Source of the DNA: Lachnospiraceae bacterium
GTDB lineage: Bacteria; Bacillota; Clostridia; Lachnospirales; Lachnospiraceae
DNA length: 64,000 bases
Direction: 5' to 3'
NCBI GenBank assembly: GCA_015056735.1
Contig: SVFT01000005.1
Coordinates: 62,001 to 126,000 of the forward strand
The notes beneath the pieces are model-generated. The model worked only from the letters and a program-made list of their open reading frames with translations, was not told the origin of the DNA and ran no database searches. A program made the translations under genes and the position numbers. The number at the start of each line of letters is the position of its first letter. The stretch's first letter is position 1. Positions 63,535 through 64,000 of this stretch are shown here, piece by piece.

Positions 63535-64000
63535 TCAGCGGTTATTTCGTTCAAAAGCATGCCGATACCGGATCGCGTCCTCCGGGCATACGTTTCTGCA
63601 CGCCCCGCAGTGAATGCACTCGCGGTCACCCACACGCTTCGTATCCATCCTGCATGCTGCGATACAGGCATTGCAGCCGGTGCATTTTCCCCGATCGACG
63701 CTGATCCCGAAAAAAGCGACCGGGTTAAAGAACGAGTAGATCGCCCCGAGCGGACAGAAGAACCTGCAGAACGCACGGTAACAAACCGCACAAAGCAGGA
63801 TGCAGACGACCAGCACATATACTTTCCATGAGAAAAGAAGGCCTACCGTCTCTCTGATCTCCTCATCCAGCAGCACAAGCGGTATCCCCGCTTCCAGTGT
63901 CCCTGCGGGACAGATGTATTTGCAGAATCCCGGCGACATCTTTACGATCGGAATGACGATCACAAAAAGTGCCAGGATCACGTACTTCATATAAGAAAGC
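63535..64000 (-). CDS. 4Fe-4S polyferredoxin membrane protein (NapH/NosR-like), 5' end cut by window edge
   Basis: The visible 155 or so residues are the C-terminal part of a membrane-bound iron-sulfur protein. They include FCKYICPAGTLEAGIPL, FCRFFCPLGAIYSFFN and two ferredoxin motifs, CTGCNACIAAC and CIHCGACRNVCP. ATG 63990 is present, but the frame stays open to the window edge and proteins of this type usually carry more membrane segments and another Cys motif before this point. I therefore treat it as truncated. It would pass electrons at the membrane; the partner enzyme is unknown. A 45-nt gap separates it from the LuxR gene. Confidence 0.85.
   Translation of the reverse strand, partial: LSYMKYVILALFVIVIPIVKMSPGFCKYICPAGTLEAGIPLVLLDEEIRETVGLLFSWKVYVLVVCILLCAVCYRAFCRFFCPLGAIYSFFNPVAFFGISVDRGKCTGCNACIAACRMDTKRVGDRECIHCGACRNVCPEDAIRYRHAFERNNR

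Overview
The window looks like a chromosomal segment of a Gram-positive anaerobe of the class Clostridia, most likely a motile, gut-type Lachnospiraceae. Reasons: strong AGGAGG-type ribosome binding sites, sigma-A promoters, HrcA/CIRCE control of heat-shock genes, a sortase with a cell-wall-anchored adhesin, several lipobox proteins, two methyl-accepting chemotaxis proteins and a clostripain-family protease. Most genes are on the minus strand. I saw no rRNA, tRNA, CRISPR array, prophage or intact insertion sequence.

Layout. (1) 1-6113, minus: an apt-rel-MBL hydrolase operon (purine salvage, ppGpp control), then a secreted protein and a membrane-anchored DUF5722 protein. (2) 6114-8400: groES-groEL behind a perfect CIRCE, followed by an unusual repeat and hairpin block. 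(3) 8400-12760: a MscS channel, a degenerate GGDEF protein, a zinc-ribbon/DUF4234 plus DUF2752 pair and an AEC transporter. (4) 12782-31558: a large sugar locus. One operon carries two permeases, an ATPase and a binding protein of a ribose-type ABC importer, then FucU, an unknown 144-aa protein, a fuculo/rhamnulokinase and a FucA-like aldolase. A second carries a xylulokinase-like kinase, a GatD-like dehydrogenase, an aldo/keto reductase and GatZ. fucI, a lacI-family gene, an araC-family gene and a GatY-like aldolase follow. Five related CG-centred palindromes in front of the operons suggest one local LacI regulon. The core route is L-fucose -> L-fuculose -> L-fuculose-1-phosphate -> DHAP + L-lactaldehyde; the GatZ/GatD/GatY-like genes imply a second branch ending in a ketose bisphosphate.

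(5) 31568-36301: a 60-bp perfect palindrome, a CIRCE-controlled hsp20, a chemoreceptor, an orphan sugar-binding lipoprotein and a TEATE-repeat lipoprotein. (6) 36567-43477: PHP phosphoesterase, ABC-F ATPase, PflX-type radical SAM protein, RACo-like ferredoxin/ASKHA protein, endonuclease IV and a formate/nitrite channel. (7) 43626-49533: a 1750-residue adhesin with an LAKTG sorting signal and its overlapping sortase. (8) 49677-54070: a complete riboflavin operon ribD-ribE-ribBA-ribH behind a sigma-A promoter, an FMN riboswitch and a terminator. (9) 54081-64000: a second chemoreceptor, a MATE exporter, a LURP-one protein, a lipoprotein, a tight operon of a MalT/LuxR-type regulator, an 88-aa protein and a membrane-anchored clostripain protease, and the end of a polyferredoxin membrane protein.

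The parts I consider least explained are the LuxR/88-aa/clostripain operon, the mixed fucose/galactitol-type locus with its unknown small protein, the LAKTG adhesin-sortase pair, and the structured non-coding blocks at 6142-6380, 31567-31626 and 50238-50488.
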